A DNA stretch of 64,000 nt from Streptomyces sp. NBC_00691 (GCF_036226665.1 NZ_CP109007.1:4070501-4134500), one strand, 5' to 3'. Positions 25,432-34,416 are shown, numbered from the stretch's first letter. Numbers and translations: made by a program. Notes: generated by a model from the sequence alone, not told the origin.

Positions 25432-26140
25432 TTGTGCACAGGTCCCACTTCGAAGCGGATTCCTAGCTAACTCTATGTGGGAGTAGTAGTAGGGCCTGTG
25501 GAAACGGTGGATAACGTCGTTTTCGCAGGTCAGGCCCGGTTTTTTGTCCACTGCGCCTGTGGGTGGAGCCGGTGGACAACTGGGGTTCTCTGTGGACACC
25601 CAAAAGTTCTGCACACCCGGTACACAGGCCACGGGGAGTTCTCCCCAGCGCTGTCCCCAGCTTTACCCACGTTCCCCACAGCCCAACCGTCCTCCTTGGT
25701 GTGACGGCTTTCACTCGACGCGGTGAGGGCGGGCGATTCGTTGCCGAACAGTGGACAGGGGTGTGGAGAAGCTGTGGGCAACGGACCTCCCCCTGTGGGT
25801 GGCCGGTGGACAACTTTCGGGACCCCCTGTGGACGAAAGTTCTGTCCACAGCCTGTGGAGATCTTTTACCAACAATTCCACAAGGGTCTGACCTGGGGTG
25901 ATGATCTGTCAGTACTCCGGCCTGTGGACACAATCCGGATAACTCGACAGTCCCCACCCTGTGGACGGGAGATCATCCCGCAATCTGTGGAGAACCCGCC
26001 ACCGGAACGGAGTAATCGAACAGCCCGTCCCCCCTACGAGGTCCCGACCGGTGGTCGCGAGCGCTCCGGGAGGGCTCCGAGCGGGCTCCCGGAAGGCTCG
26101 CGGAGCGCTCGGGAACGGTTCCGGAGGGGCCTGTGGACGG
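25432..26140. other. oriC: Chromosomal origin of replication, oriC
   Basis: The dnaN-dnaA gap holds about 20 DnaA-box 9-mers related to TTGTCCACA in both orientations. Examples are 25432-25440, 25506-25514, 25544-25552, 25571-25579, 25591-25599, 25750-25758, 25762-25770, 25773-25781, 25805-25813, 25829-25837, 25842-25850, 25854-25862, 25923-25931, 25960-25968, 25985-25993 and 26132-26140. Most are one or two mismatches from consensus; none inside is a perfect TTGTCCACA. Density, position and box style match the Streptomyces oriC, which has about 19 boxes. A recognisable 13-mer AT-rich unwinding element is not evident. Confidence 0.97.
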
Positions 26141-26163
26141 CCTTACGACGGCTCCTGGAGAAG

Positions 26164-26203
26164 CCGAAGGGCGCCCCGGGAGGTGTCCCGGGGCGCCCTT
26201 CGG
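26164..26203 (-). terminator. dnaA terminator
   Basis: An 18-bp perfect stem (26164-26181 with 26186-26203) closed by GGTG lies 20 bp past the dnaA stop. A second inverted repeat (26058-26068 with 26101-26111) lies further out toward oriC. Confidence 0.85.
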
Positions 26204-26223
26204 AGGCCGGCCGCAGCCGGCCG

Positions 26224-27999
26224 TCAGCCGTTCTTGATGCGGTTGGTCAGCTCCGTGACCTGGTTGTAGATGGAGCGCCGCTCCGCCATCAGCGCGCGGA
26301 TCTTCCGGTCCGCGTGCATGACTGTCGTATGGTCACGGCCGCCGAACTGCGCGCCGATCTTCGGCAGCGACAGGTCCGTGAGTTCGCGGCACAGATACAT
26401 GGCGATCTGCCGGGCCGTCACCAGGACGCGGCTGCGCGACGATCCACAGAGGTCCTCCACCGTCAGACCGAAGTAGTCGGCGGTGGCCGCCATGATGGCC
26501 GGCGCGGTGATCTCGGGCGACGAGTCCTCGCCGCCCGGGATCAGGTCCTTGAGGACGATCTCGGTGAGCCCGAGGTCCACCGGCTGCCGGTTGAGGCTCG
26601 CGAAGGCCGTCACCCGGATCAGCGCGCCCTCCAGCTCACGGATGTTCCGCGAGATACGGGACGCGATGAACTCCAGGACCTCCGGCGGGGCGTTGAGCTG
26701 CTCCTGCACCGCCTTCTTGCGGAGGATCGCGATACGCGTCTCCAGCTCCGGCGGCTGTACATCGGTGGTGAGACCCCACTCGAACCGGTTGCGGAGCCGG
26801 TCCTCCAGGGTCACCAGCTGCTTGGGCGGCCGGTCCGAGGAGAGCACGATCTGCTTGTTCGCGTTGTGGAGGGTGTTGAAGGTGTGGAAGAACTCCTCCT
26901 GCGTCGACTCCTTGCTCGCGAGGAACTGGATGTCGTCGACGAGGAGAATGTCCACATCGCGGTAGCGCTTGCGGAAGGCGTCGCCCTTGCCGTCGCGGAT
27001 CGAGTTGATGAACTCGTTGGTGAACTCCTCCGAGCTCACGTACCGCACGCGCGTGCCCGGGTAGAGGCTCCGCGCGTAGTGCCCGATCGCGTGCAGCAGA
27101 TGGGTCTTGCCGAGGCCCGACTCCCCGTAGATGAAGAGCGGATTGTACGCCTTCGCCGGCGCCTCGGCCACCGCGACCGCGGCCGCGTGCGCGAAGCGGT
27201 TCGAGGAACCGATGACGAAGGTGTCGAAGAGGTACTTGGGGTTCAGCCGCGCGTGCTGCTCACCAGGTGCGCCGGAGCCCTGCGCAGACGGGGAACCGTG
27301 GCCGCTGTGGCCCCCGCCCCCCGGGCCGCCGGGCCGGGGACCGGGACGGGCGCCGTGGTTCTGCGGATCGGGCAGCTCGGCGCGCTCGGGCCGCTGCTGC
27401 TCGTAGCCGCGGGGCGGCTCGTCGTACCGCGACGGCCGGGACTGCTCGGGGCCGGTCGGGCCCGTGTAGGGGGGCCGCTCCTGGTAGCCGCCCAGCCGGG
27501 GCTGCTGCCAGGACAGGTCCTCCTGGGTGCGCGGCCAGGCCCCCGGGTCGGGGCGCTGCTGCGAGTAGTCCGGGTAGGCCGGGCGGGCGGTGGGCAGCCC
27601 GTCGTCGGGCATCGGCCGGTGGCCGTAGCCCCCGTCGTACTTGTCGTACGGCTCGGGCTGCTGGCGCTCGTCGTAGCGTGGCTGCTGCGACTGCTGGAGC
27701 GGGGGCGCCGGCGGGGTCGGCTCGCCGACGGAGTCGTCGACGGTGATCGCGATCCGGATCGGGCGGCCGCACTCACGGCTGAGGGTCTCGCTGATCAGCG
27801 GCGCGAGCCGGCCTTCGAGGACGCGCTTGCCCCATTCGTTGGGCACGGCGAGCAGTGCGGTGTCGGCGACCAGGGCGAGAGGCTGGCAGCGCTCGATCCA
27901 CTGCTTGTCCTTGGGCTCGATCCCCTGCTGGCCCTCCGCGAGGAGATGCTCCAGGACGCGTGGCCACACTGCGGCAAGATCAGCAGGTACGTCAGCCAC
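26224..27999 (-). CDS. dnaA: Chromosomal replication initiator protein DnaA
   Basis: DnaA binds the boxes in oriC and opens DNA with ATP. The start at GTG 27999 (MADVPADLAAVWP, 591 aa) follows a GAGAAAG site. Domain I (1-95) interacts with partners; domain II (about 95-250) is a long Pro/Gln/Tyr/Gly-rich disordered linker, typical of Streptomyces but somewhat shorter than the one I recall in S. coelicolor. The AAA+ domain has Walker A GESGLGKTHLL (about 290-300) and Walker B ILLVDDIQF. Domain IV has the box-recognition signature GRDHTTVMHADRKI. Two DnaA boxes lie upstream, consistent with autoregulation. Confidence 0.99.
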   Translation of the reverse strand: MADVPADLAAVWPRVLEHLLAEGQQGIEPKDKQWIERCQPLALVADTALLAVPNEWGKRVLEGRLAPLISETLSRECGRPIRIAITVDDSVGEPTPPAPPLQQSQQPRYDERQQPEPYDKYDGGYGHRPMPDDGLPTARPAYPDYSQQRPDPGAWPRTQEDLSWQQPRLGGYQERPPYTGPTGPEQSRPSRYDEPPRGYEQQRPERAELPDPQNHGARPGPRPGGPGGGGHSGHGSPSAQGSGAPGEQHARLNPKYLFDTFVIGSSNRFAHAAAVAVAEAPAKAYNPLFIYGESGLGKTHLLHAIGHYARSLYPGTRVRYVSSEEFTNEFINSIRDGKGDAFRKRYRDVDILLVDDIQFLASKESTQEEFFHTFNTLHNANKQIVLSSDRPPKQLVTLEDRLRNRFEWGLTTDVQPPELETRIAILRKKAVQEQLNAPPEVLEFIASRISRNIRELEGALIRVTAFASLNRQPVDLGLTEIVLKDLIPGGEDSSPEITAPAIMAATADYFGLTVEDLCGSSRSRVLVTARQIAMYLCRELTDLSLPKIGAQFGGRDHTTVMHADRKIRALMAERRSIYNQVTELTNRIKNG

Positions 28000-28395
28000 A
28001 GGGCACGCTTTCTCGCGGGTCCCCTGATGGTGTGGTTCTCGGGGGACGGTGGGTCGATGTCCGTGAGGACAGATCCATGAGGACAGGTAAGGACAGAACG
28101 GAAAAGATTGTGGAGTCCAACCACGGTAGTCGTGGCGGCTGACGTGGTTCAAGTTGTTGTCCACAGCCTGTGCACAATGGGAGGTGGCGACAGGTCGGTT
28201 TGACCGGATGGCGTAGCCGCGCGTACCGTGACCAGGTCGAGTTGTCGATGGCTGCTGCCGCCTGCCTCCGATGGGCAAAGATCACGGTCTGTGAACGTGT
28301 AGCGGTGCACTCGGGCGTATTGCGAGCTACTCGTGGGCGCACGGTGACAGCCAGGCGATGTCCCGCCATCTACGAATCATTTCTGGAGCCCCCGA
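28000..28395. other. Divergent dnaA-rpmH promoter region
   Basis: This 396-bp region separates divergent dnaA and rpmH. It holds two DnaA boxes (28157-28177) and, nearer dnaA, three short direct repeats of the type GAGGACAG (28065-28072, 28079-28086, 28089-28096, the last with one change). Promoters for both genes must be here, but I could not assign -10 boxes with confidence. Confidence 0.7.
28157..28177. promoter_or_regulatory. Pair of DnaA boxes in the dnaA promoter
   Basis: A perfect consensus TTGTCCACA (28157-28165) and an opposed TGTGCACAA (28169-28177) are separated by 3 bp. The position, about 160 bp upstream of the dnaA start, fits the known autoregulation of Streptomyces dnaA by its own product. 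Confidence 0.85.
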
Positions 28396-28533
28396 GTGAG
28401 CAAGCGCACCTTCCAGCCGAACAACCGTCGTCGCGCCAAGACCCACGGCTTCCGCCTGCGGATGCGTACGCGTGCCGGCCGAGCCATCCTTGCGAACCGC
28501 CGTTCCAAGGGTCGCACTGAGCTGTCCGCCTGA
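28396..28533 (+). CDS. rpmH: Ribosomal protein L34
   Basis: A GTG-initiated 45-aa basic protein (MSKRTFQPNNRRRAK..., ending RTELSA). The family core KRTFQPNNRRRAKTHGFR and the RAGRAILANRR stretch are intact. It is too short for many gene finders. It heads the plus-strand set rpmH-rnpA-yidD-yidC-jag, divergent from dnaA. Confidence 0.98.
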   Translation: MSKRTFQPNNRRRAKTHGFRLRMRTRAGRAILANRRSKGRTELSA

Positions 28534-28553
28534 TCTGCTTAACAGGTCATGAC

Positions 28554-28925
28554 GTGCTGCCTACCGAGAATCGGCTGAGGCGGCGCGAGGACTTCGCAAC
28601 CGCGGTACGCCGAGGTCGCCGGGCCGGTCGCCCGCTCCTCGTCGTACATCTACGCAGCGGTGCAACGAACCCGCACGCGCCTGGGGAGAGCGCTCCCCCG
28701 GCACGTGCGGGTTTCGTCGTGAGCAAGGCCGTGGGCGGTGCCGTCGTACGCAACCAAGTGAAGCGTCGTCTGCGCCACCTCGTCCGCGACCGGCTCACCG
28801 GGCTGCCCCCCGGTAGCCTGGTGGTCGTACGGGCGTTGCCCGGAGCCGGCGACGCCGAACACGCACAGCTGGCCCGAGACCTGGACGCCGCTCTTCAGCG
28901 GCTGCTGGGAGGGGGCGCGCGATGA
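28554..28925 (+). CDS. rnpA: Ribonuclease P protein component
   Basis: The 123-aa basic protein assists RNase P RNA in 5' maturation of tRNAs. It has the N-terminal LPTENRLRRREDF, the RNA-binding RNR motif region (GGAVVRNQVKRRLRHLVR) and a C-terminal helix. The start is GTG 28554, 20 bp after rpmH. Its TGA overlaps the yidD ATG by 4 bp. An Ala/Gly/Pro-rich insert between 40 and 55 is common in Streptomyces. Confidence 0.97.
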   Translation: MLPTENRLRRREDFATAVRRGRRAGRPLLVVHLRSGATNPHAPGESAPPARAGFVVSKAVGGAVVRNQVKRRLRHLVRDRLTGLPPGSLVVVRALPGAGDAEHAQLARDLDAALQRLLGGGAR

Positions 28926-29248
28926 AGTACCCGCTGCTGGCTCTCATCAAGCTGTACCAGTGGACGATCAGCCCGCTTCTCGGGCCCGTCTGCCGGTACT
29001 ACCCGTCGTGTTCCCACTACGGATTCACGGCCATCGACCGGCATGGCGCGATCAAAGGCACGGCCCTGACCGCTTGGCGCATCCTGCGGTGCAACCCGTG
29101 GTCGCCCGGTGGTGTGGACCATGTCCCCCCGCGTAAGCGCCCCCGCTGGCACGAAATGCTGAGGAACGCGCTGCGCGGCGACAAGGGCGGGTCCACCGCC
29201 GAGACGAGCCCGGCCGCAGAGACCTCGCCCAATGCTCAAGGAGCCTGA
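28922..29248 (+). CDS. yidD: Membrane protein insertion efficiency factor YidD
   Basis: A 108-aa peripheral membrane protein that helps YidC-dependent insertion. The family motifs are clear: YQWTISPLLGPVCRYYPSCSHYG, with the conserved Cys pair, and AWRILRCNPWSPGGVDHVP. The C-terminus has a 30-residue Glu/Ser/Thr/Ala-rich tail not seen in the core family. It overlaps rnpA by 4 bp and is followed by yidC after 3 bp. Confidence 0.96.
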   Translation: MKYPLLALIKLYQWTISPLLGPVCRYYPSCSHYGFTAIDRHGAIKGTALTAWRILRCNPWSPGGVDHVPPRKRPRWHEMLRNALRGDKGGSTAETSPAAETSPNAQGA

Positions 29249-29251
29249 TTA

Positions 29252-30577
29252 GTGGACACGATTGCCAGTCTGTTCAGCTTCATCACCACACCTGTCTCAT
29301 GGGTGATCGTCCAGTTCCACAAGGTGTACGGGGCGATCTTCGGCCCTGACACGGGCTGGGCCTGGGGCCTGTCCATCGTGTCCCTCGTGGTGCTGATCCG
29401 TATCTGTCTGATCCCGCTGTTCGTCAAGCAGATCAAGTCGACGCGGAACATGCAGGCGCTCCAGCCGAAGATGAAGGCGATCCAGGAGCGCTACAAGAGC
29501 GACAAGCAGCGTCAGTCCGAAGAGATGATGAAGCTGTACAAGGAGACGGGTACCAACCCGCTCTCCTCGTGCCTTCCCATCCTGGCGCAGTCGCCGTTCT
29601 TCTTCGCCCTGTACCACGTGCTGTCCAGCATCGCCTCCGGCAAGACCATCGGCGTCATCGACGACTCGCTGCTCGCCAGCGCCCGTCAGGCCCACATCTT
29701 CGGTGCCCCGCTCGCGTCGAAGTTCACGGACTCCGCCGCCGAGGTCGCCGCTCTCGACGCCTCGCTGACCTCGGTCCGCATCGTCACCGCGATCATGATC
29801 GTCATGATGTCGGCCTCGCAGTTCTTCACCCAGCGCCAGCTGATGATGAAGAACGTCGACCTCTCCGTGAAGACCCCGTACATGCAGCAGCAGAAGATGC
29901 TCATGTACATCTTCCCGGTGATCTTCGCCGTCATGGGCATCAACTTCCCCGTCGGTGTCCTCGTCTACTGGCTGACCACCAACGTGTGGACCATGGGCCA
30001 GCAGATGTACGTGATCAACCAGAACCCGACCCCGGGCAGCAAGGCTCAGGACTCCTACCTGCAGCGTCTGCTGAAGAGCATCACGCAGCACGAAGAGGTC
30101 CGCGGCCGTCGCCGGAAGACCATCGTCAAGGTCATCGTCGCCAAGGGCAGCGACCGCAACGAGAATGAGCGCCGCTTCTTCGCGGGTCTGAGCAAGGCCG
30201 GCTTCGCCGCCCAGGCCGACGGCACCGTGATCAAGAGCGACACGCTCGTGGTCGACGCCGAGGGCGGTCCCGCCGCCAGGCGCCAGCAGCCCAAGCGCCA
30301 GACCAAGGCCCAGCGCCACGCCGCCGCCGCCCAGCACTCCGCTGCGAAGGACACCGAGGACGCTTCCGAGCCGGCCGCCGAAGAGGCGCCGACCACCTCG
30401 CTCGAGAAGAAGCCCGAGGGTTCGGCCAAGACCGCCGCCAAGGAAGAGCCCAAGGACGAGGCGCAGGGCGACAAGCCCGCGCGTCCCCGCGCCAACTCCG
30501 GAGGGTCTCGCCAGCAGGGCAAGTCCGGACAGCGCAAGGGCCAGCAGCGGCCCAAGCACCCGTCCTCCAAGAAGTAA
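29252..30577 (+). CDS. yidC: Membrane protein insertase YidC
   Basis: The 441-aa YidC/Oxa1 insertase folds membrane proteins with or without SecYEG. The start is GTG. Five membrane segments match the Gram-positive type without a large periplasmic domain: about 38-58 (with the conserved hydrophilic-groove Arg in LIRICLIPL), 108-125, 175-200, 220-245 and a further segment. The cytoplasmic coiled region KMKAIQERYKSDKQRQSEE is present. The C-terminal 150 residues form a long basic Lys/Ala/Glu tail, which binds ribosomes in such insertases. The following jag gene is in the same operon. Confidence 0.97.
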   Translation: MDTIASLFSFITTPVSWVIVQFHKVYGAIFGPDTGWAWGLSIVSLVVLIRICLIPLFVKQIKSTRNMQALQPKMKAIQERYKSDKQRQSEEMMKLYKETGTNPLSSCLPILAQSPFFFALYHVLSSIASGKTIGVIDDSLLASARQAHIFGAPLASKFTDSAAEVAALDASLTSVRIVTAIMIVMMSASQFFTQRQLMMKNVDLSVKTPYMQQQKMLMYIFPVIFAVMGINFPVGVLVYWLTTNVWTMGQQMYVINQNPTPGSKAQDSYLQRLLKSITQHEEVRGRRRKTIVKVIVAKGSDRNENERRFFAGLSKAGFAAQADGTVIKSDTLVVDAEGGPAARRQQPKRQTKAQRHAAAAQHSAAKDTEDASEPAAEEAPTTSLEKKPEGSAKTAAKEEPKDEAQGDKPARPRANSGGSRQQGKSGQRKGQQRPKHPSSKK

Positions 30578-30606
30578 GCCTCGCCGAAGCAAGAAGGAGT
30601 CCATCC

Positions 30607-31116
30607 GTGACGGAAGGCACCACCTCCGCCGCCGCCGAGGGTGGCGACACCCTGACCCGCCTGGAGCAGGAGGGTGAGATCGCGGCCGACTACCTCGAGG
30701 GCCTGCTCGACATCGCCGATCTCGACGGCGACATCGACATGGACGTCGAGGCGGACCGGGCCGCGGTCTCGATCATCAGCGACTCGGCTCGTGAGCTGCA
30801 GAAGCTCGTGGGCCGTGACGGCGAGGTCCTGGAGGCGCTCCAGGAGCTGACCCGGCTGGCCGTGCACCGGGAGACCGGTGACCGCAGCCGCCTGATGCTC
30901 GACATCGCCGGATTCCGCGCCAAGAAGCGTGCCGAGCTCGCCGAGCTCGGCGCCAAGGCCGCGGGCGAGGTGAAGTCCACCGGTCAGCCGGTCAAGCTGG
31001 ACCCGATGACGCCGTTCGAGCGCAAGGTCGTGCACGACGCGATCGCCGCCGCCGGTCTGCGCAGCGAGTCCGAGGGCGAGGAGCCGCAGCGCTTCGTCGT
31101 CGTTCTCCCGGCCTGA
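30607..31116 (+). CDS. jag: Jag/KhpB family RNA-binding protein
   Basis: The 169-aa protein has a KH domain (about 37-100, with GRDGEVLEALQ and GDRSRLMLDIAGFRAKRAE-type elements) and an R3H domain (about 120-165, FERKVVHDAIA, SESEGEEPQRFVVV). The Jag N-domain found in Bacillus is missing, as in other actinobacteria. It binds RNA and affects cell-wall expression in other bacteria. GTG start with an AGAAGGAG site; it is 29 bp after yidC. Confidence 0.94.
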   Translation: MTEGTTSAAAEGGDTLTRLEQEGEIAADYLEGLLDIADLDGDIDMDVEADRAAVSIISDSARELQKLVGRDGEVLEALQELTRLAVHRETGDRSRLMLDIAGFRAKKRAELAELGAKAAGEVKSTGQPVKLDPMTPFERKVVHDAIAAAGLRSESEGEEPQRFVVVLPA

Positions 31117-31130
31117 ACCCTCACGTAGTC

Positions 31131-31165
31131 TCGGCCCCGTCTGTTCGCAGGCGGGGCCGATCTTT
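31131..31165 (+). terminator. Terminator after jag
   Basis: A 13-bp stem including one G-U pair (31131-31143 with 31148-31160) is closed by a TTCG loop and followed by TCTTTG. It separates the rpmH-jag group from rsmG. Confidence 0.85.
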
Positions 31166-31233
31166 GTCAGCCTGATAGTCAGCCACCACAGTGCGCCCGC
31201 ACAGGATGCGGGCGGTACGGAAGGACGGTTCCC

Positions 31234-31950
31234 GTGACGGAGGAAGCGGAGCTCCCCGAGGCTCCGGAGCAGGCGCGGACAGTCTTCGGTGAGTACTTCC
31301 CGGAGGCCGTTCGGTACGCGGAGCTCCTCGCGGACGCGGGTGTGAAGCGTGGTCTGATCGGACCGCGCGAGGTCCCGCGGCTGTGGGAGCGCCACCTGCT
31401 GAACTGTGCCGTCCTCTCCGAGGTCGTCCCCGAGGGCGTCACCGTCTGCGACGTGGGCTCGGGCGCCGGGCTTCCCGGCATCCCGCTGGCTCTGGTCCGG
31501 CCCGACCTGAAGATCACGCTCCTGGAGCCGCTTCTCCGCCGGACGAACTTCCTCCAGGAGGTCGTCGAACTGCTCGGCCTCGACCATGTGACCGTGGTCC
31601 GGGGACGCGCGGAGGAGATGCTCGGCAAGATCACGCCCGTGCACGTGGTGACGGCCCGCGCGGTGGCACCGCTCGACCGCCTGGCCGGCTGGGGAGTTCC
31701 CCTGCTGCGCCCGTACGGGGAGATGCTGGCGCTCAAGGGCGACACCGCGGAGGAGGAGATCATCGGCGCTCGTGCCGCGCTCTCCCGCCTCGGTGTGGTG
31801 GAGACCTCCGTGATGCAGGTGGGCGAGGGGATCGTCGATCCGCTGTCCACGGTGGTCCGGGTGGAGGTCGGAGAGAGCCCGGGTGGTGTGCGGTTCGCCG
31901 CCAAGCGTGCCAAGGCCGCCCGGACGAGCAAGACCCGCCGACGCCGCTGA
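31234..31950 (+). CDS. rsmG: 16S rRNA (guanine527-N7)-methyltransferase
   Basis: A 238-aa SAM-dependent methyltransferase (also called GidB) that modifies G527 of 16S rRNA; loss gives low-level streptomycin resistance in other bacteria. The SAM-binding motif I is VCDVGSGAGLPGIPLAL, with a Glu-ending strand (ITLLEP) and a catalytic ARAVAPL region. A basic Lys/Arg C-terminal tail is typical of Streptomyces. Its start is GTG at 31234. It lies just upstream of parA. Confidence 0.97.
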   Translation: MTEEAELPEAPEQARTVFGEYFPEAVRYAELLADAGVKRGLIGPREVPRLWERHLLNCAVLSEVVPEGVTVCDVGSGAGLPGIPLALVRPDLKITLLEPLLRRTNFLQEVVELLGLDHVTVVRGRAEEMLGKITPVHVVTARAVAPLDRLAGWGVPLLRPYGEMLALKGDTAEEEIIGARAALSRLGVVETSVMQVGEGIVDPLSTVVRVEVGESPGGVRFAAKRAKAARTSKTRRRR

Positions 31951-32011
31951 GCGTCGCATTCGTACCATTTCGGAGTGTCGAGCGGTCCCGGCCGTGCAGC
32001 AGGGGCATGGT

Positions 32012-32025
32012 GTTTCACGTGAAAC
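32012..32025. other. parS: parS site 1
   Basis: Perfect 14-bp palindrome GTTTCACGTGAAAC, the ParB-binding centromere-like site, in the rsmG-parA gap about 100 bp upstream of parA. ParB bound here can also autoregulate parAB. Confidence 0.95.
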
Positions 32026-32123
32026 GTCGCTCACTGCTGCAGGGGATCATCAGCCGCGGTCGCGCGGCTGCCGCGCCCCGGGACCGTAGACCCCGCGTGA
32101 ACCCACCCGCGAGGGTTACGGAG

Positions 32124-33263
32124 ATGTCCACAGAGGTGGATTCACCCACAGAACCACCGGCCTCGCTGGTTCACGACCCCGAAAGCATGGCAGGCTCTCC
32201 CCATCGCGAGCCTGAAGCCGAGGAGAGTGAATCCTTGCGGTCCGACGCCAACATCGCGGGACCGATGACCGATCCGGTCCCCGGTCCCCGAACCGAATCG
32301 GTGGGGGAGGATGTTTCACGTGAAACACCGCCCCCGATGGACGACACCCCCATTGGTCGTGCTGCCCAGCTGGCAGTAGAGGCCCTGGGTCGTGCCGGTG
32401 AGGGACTTCCCCGCCCGGCACAGACTCGCGTGATGGTGGTCGCCAATCAGAAGGGCGGCGTGGGTAAGACGACCACGACGGTCAACCTTGCCGCGTCCCT
32501 CGCCCTGCACGGTGCCCGGGTCCTGGTCATCGACCTCGACCCGCAGGGCAACGCCTCCACGGCGCTCGGCATCGACCACCACGCCGAGGTCCCTTCGATC
32601 TACGACGTTCTCGTGGACAGCAGGCCGCTCTCCGAAGTCGTGCAGCCGGTCATGGATGTCGAGGGCCTGTTCTGCGCCCCCGCCACCATCGACCTCGCCG
32701 GCGCGGAGATCGAGCTGGTGTCGCTCGTGGCCCGTGAGAGCCGCCTTCAGCGGGCGATCCAGGCCTACGAGCAGCCGCTCGACTACATCCTGATCGACTG
32801 CCCGCCCTCGCTCGGTCTCCTCACGGTCAACGCCATGGTGGCCGGAGCCGAGGTGCTGATCCCGATCCAGTGCGAGTACTACGCCCTGGAGGGGCTCGGC
32901 CAGCTTCTGCGGAACGTCGACCTGGTCCGGGGGCACCTCAACCCGGCGCTCCATGTCTCGACGATCCTGCTCACCATGTACGACGGCCGGACGAGGCTCG
33001 CCTCCCAGGTCGCCGACGAGGTGCGTACCCACTTCGCCGAGGAGGTGCTGCGGACCAGCATCCCGAGGTCCGTCCGCATCTCGGAGGCACCGAGCTACGG
33101 GCAGACGGTCCTCACCTACGACCCGGGCTCCAGTGGTGCCCTGTCGTATCTCGAAGCGGCGCGGGAGATCGCCCTGCGGGGGGCCGCCGTGCACTACGAC
33201 CCGCAGCACGCCCATGCCGGGCATCAGAACCACCAGCGCAGCATGTCGGAGGGGATCCAGTGA
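32124..33263 (+). CDS. parA: Chromosome-partitioning ATPase ParA
   Basis: A Walker-type ATPase that binds nucleoid DNA and moves ParB-parS complexes. With start ATG 32124 it has 379 aa: an acidic, Pro-rich N-terminal extension (about 1-95) and the ATPase domain with deviant Walker A KGGVGKT (K110, K115) and motifs DLDPQGN and IDCPPSLG. The extension contains a perfect parS (32313-32326), read as VSRET. Later starts (ATG 32187 or a GTG near 32301) would shorten the tail, so the N-terminus is uncertain. parB overlaps its stop by 4 bp (GTGA). Confidence 0.97.
   Translation: MSTEVDSPTEPPASLVHDPESMAGSPHREPEAEESESLRSDANIAGPMTDPVPGPRTESVGEDVSRETPPPMDDTPIGRAAQLAVEALGRAGEGLPRPAQTRVMVVANQKGGVGKTTTTVNLAASLALHGARVLVIDLDPQGNASTALGIDHHAEVPSIYDVLVDSRPLSEVVQPVMDVEGLFCAPATIDLAGAEIELVSLVARESRLQRAIQAYEQPLDYILIDCPPSLGLLTVNAMVAGAEVLIPIQCEYYALEGLGQLLRNVDLVRGHLNPALHVSTILLTMYDGRTRLASQVADEVRTHFAEEVLRTSIPRSVRISEAPSYGQTVLTYDPGSSGALSYLEAAREIALRGAAVHYDPQHAHAGHQNHQRSMSEGIQ
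32313..32326. other. parS: parS site 2 (inside parA)
   Basis: Perfect GTTTCACGTGAAAC within the parA coding sequence, encoding Val-Ser-Arg-Glu-Thr in frame. Confidence 0.95.
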
Positions 33264-34354
33264 GTGAGCGACGTAGGGGATTGGGGCGTGGGCTCGGTGC
33301 GCTGATTCCCGCTGCTCCCCAGGAACGGCAGTCGCCGTCGGGCGGCGTGGGCGTGGTCTCGCCCGGTGCGGCTCCCGGCATGCCCTCGGACCGGGGGGTG
33401 GCAGCCGCGAAGCTGGCGTCCCTCCCGCAGAGTGCGCAGTCCCCGGAATCGGCTCCGTCATGGAACGACGCCGAGTCGGCGGTCCGGCCGGAGCCCCCGG
33501 CGGGTGCCTACTTCACCGAGCTTCCGCTCGACTCCATCGTTCCCAACCGGCACCAGCCGCGTGAGGTCTTCGACGAGGACGCCCTGGCGGAACTCGTCGT
33601 CTCCATCAAGGAGGTCGGCCTCCTCCAGCCCGTGGTCGTGCGCAAGACCGATGGCGACAGCTATGAGCTGGTCATGGGTGAGCGGCGTCTGCGGGCGTCC
33701 AAGGAAGCGGGCCTTGAGCGGATCCCGGCGATCGTCCGGGATACCGACGACGAGAAGATGCTCCTGGACGCGCTCCTGGAGAACCTCCACCGCGCCCAGC
33801 TGAACGCGATCGAAGAGGCCCACGCCTACGAGCAGCTGCTCAAGGACTTCGGCTGCACCCACGATCAGCTCGCGGAGCGGATCGGGCGGTCCCGCCCGCA
33901 GATCTCCAACACGCTGCGACTGCTGCGCCTCTCTCCGCCGGTGCAGCGCCGGGTCGCCGCCGGAGTGCTCTCCGCCGGCCACGCGCGGGCGCTGCTCGGT
34001 GTCGACGACCCGGAGGCCCAGGACAAGCTGGCGTACCGGATCGTCTCCGAGGGTCTCTCGGTGCGTACCGTCGAGGAGATGGTGAGCCTCATGGGCTCCG
34101 AGGAGCCCGGCGATGCGGTGAAGCCGACGAAGCCGCGTGCCGGTGGCCGCGTCTCGCCCGCGCTCACGGATCTCGCCTCCCGTCTTTCGGACCGCTTCGA
34201 GACCCGGGTGAAGGTCGACCTGGGACAGAAGAAGGGAAAGATCGTCGTCGAGTTCGCCTCGGTGGAGGATCTGGACCGGATCCTGGCGACCCTGGCCCCC
34301 GGTGAGGGACGGGTCATGGACCAGAAGAGCACCGAGAAGGGGGCGGAGGGCTGA
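33260..34354 (+). CDS. parB: Chromosome-partitioning protein ParB
   Basis: A 364-aa CTPase clamp that loads at parS and spreads on DNA. GTG 33260 overlaps the parA stop. The N-terminal motif LGRGLGALIP, the site of ParA stimulation, is intact. The CTP-binding boxes read GERRLRASK and ENLHRAQLN, a central helix-turn-helix (TLRLLRLSP, AERIGRSRPQISN) binds parS, and a C-terminal dimerisation domain ends RILATLAPGEGR. A Pro-rich linker of about 60 residues follows the N-terminal motif. A terminator lies 32 bp downstream. Confidence 0.98.
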   Translation: MSERRRGLGRGLGALIPAAPQERQSPSGGVGVVSPGAAPGMPSDRGVAAAKLASLPQSAQSPESAPSWNDAESAVRPEPPAGAYFTELPLDSIVPNRHQPREVFDEDALAELVVSIKEVGLLQPVVVRKTDGDSYELVMGERRLRASKEAGLERIPAIVRDTDDEKMLLDALLENLHRAQLNAIEEAHAYEQLLKDFGCTHDQLAERIGRSRPQISNTLRLLRLSPPVQRRVAAGVLSAGHARALLGVDDPEAQDKLAYRIVSEGLSVRTVEEMVSLMGSEEPGDAVKPTKPRAGGRVSPALTDLASRLSDRFETRVKVDLGQKKGKIVVEFASVEDLDRILATLAPGEGRVMDQKSTEKGAEG

Positions 34355-34385
34355 CGCCTGCCGCTGTCCAAGGTCGCTGAGGGCA

Positions 34386-34416
34386 GGCTGTGTTCCGGGA
34401 TCACCGGAACACAGCC
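34386..34416 (+). terminator. Terminator after parB
   Basis: A 13-bp perfect stem (34386-34398 with 34404-34416) has a 5-nt loop and is followed by CGCCCTTTG. It ends the parAB transcript. Confidence 0.85.

Noticed and set aside
21960..25466. A 1168-residue plus-strand frame opposite recF, gnd and dnaN
   Set aside because: It is antisense to three core genes, all with intact motifs.
25432..26140. A CRISPR array, because of the many short similar sequences
   Set aside because: The repeats are 9-bp DnaA boxes in both orientations at irregular spacing, not regularly spaced identical repeats with spacers.
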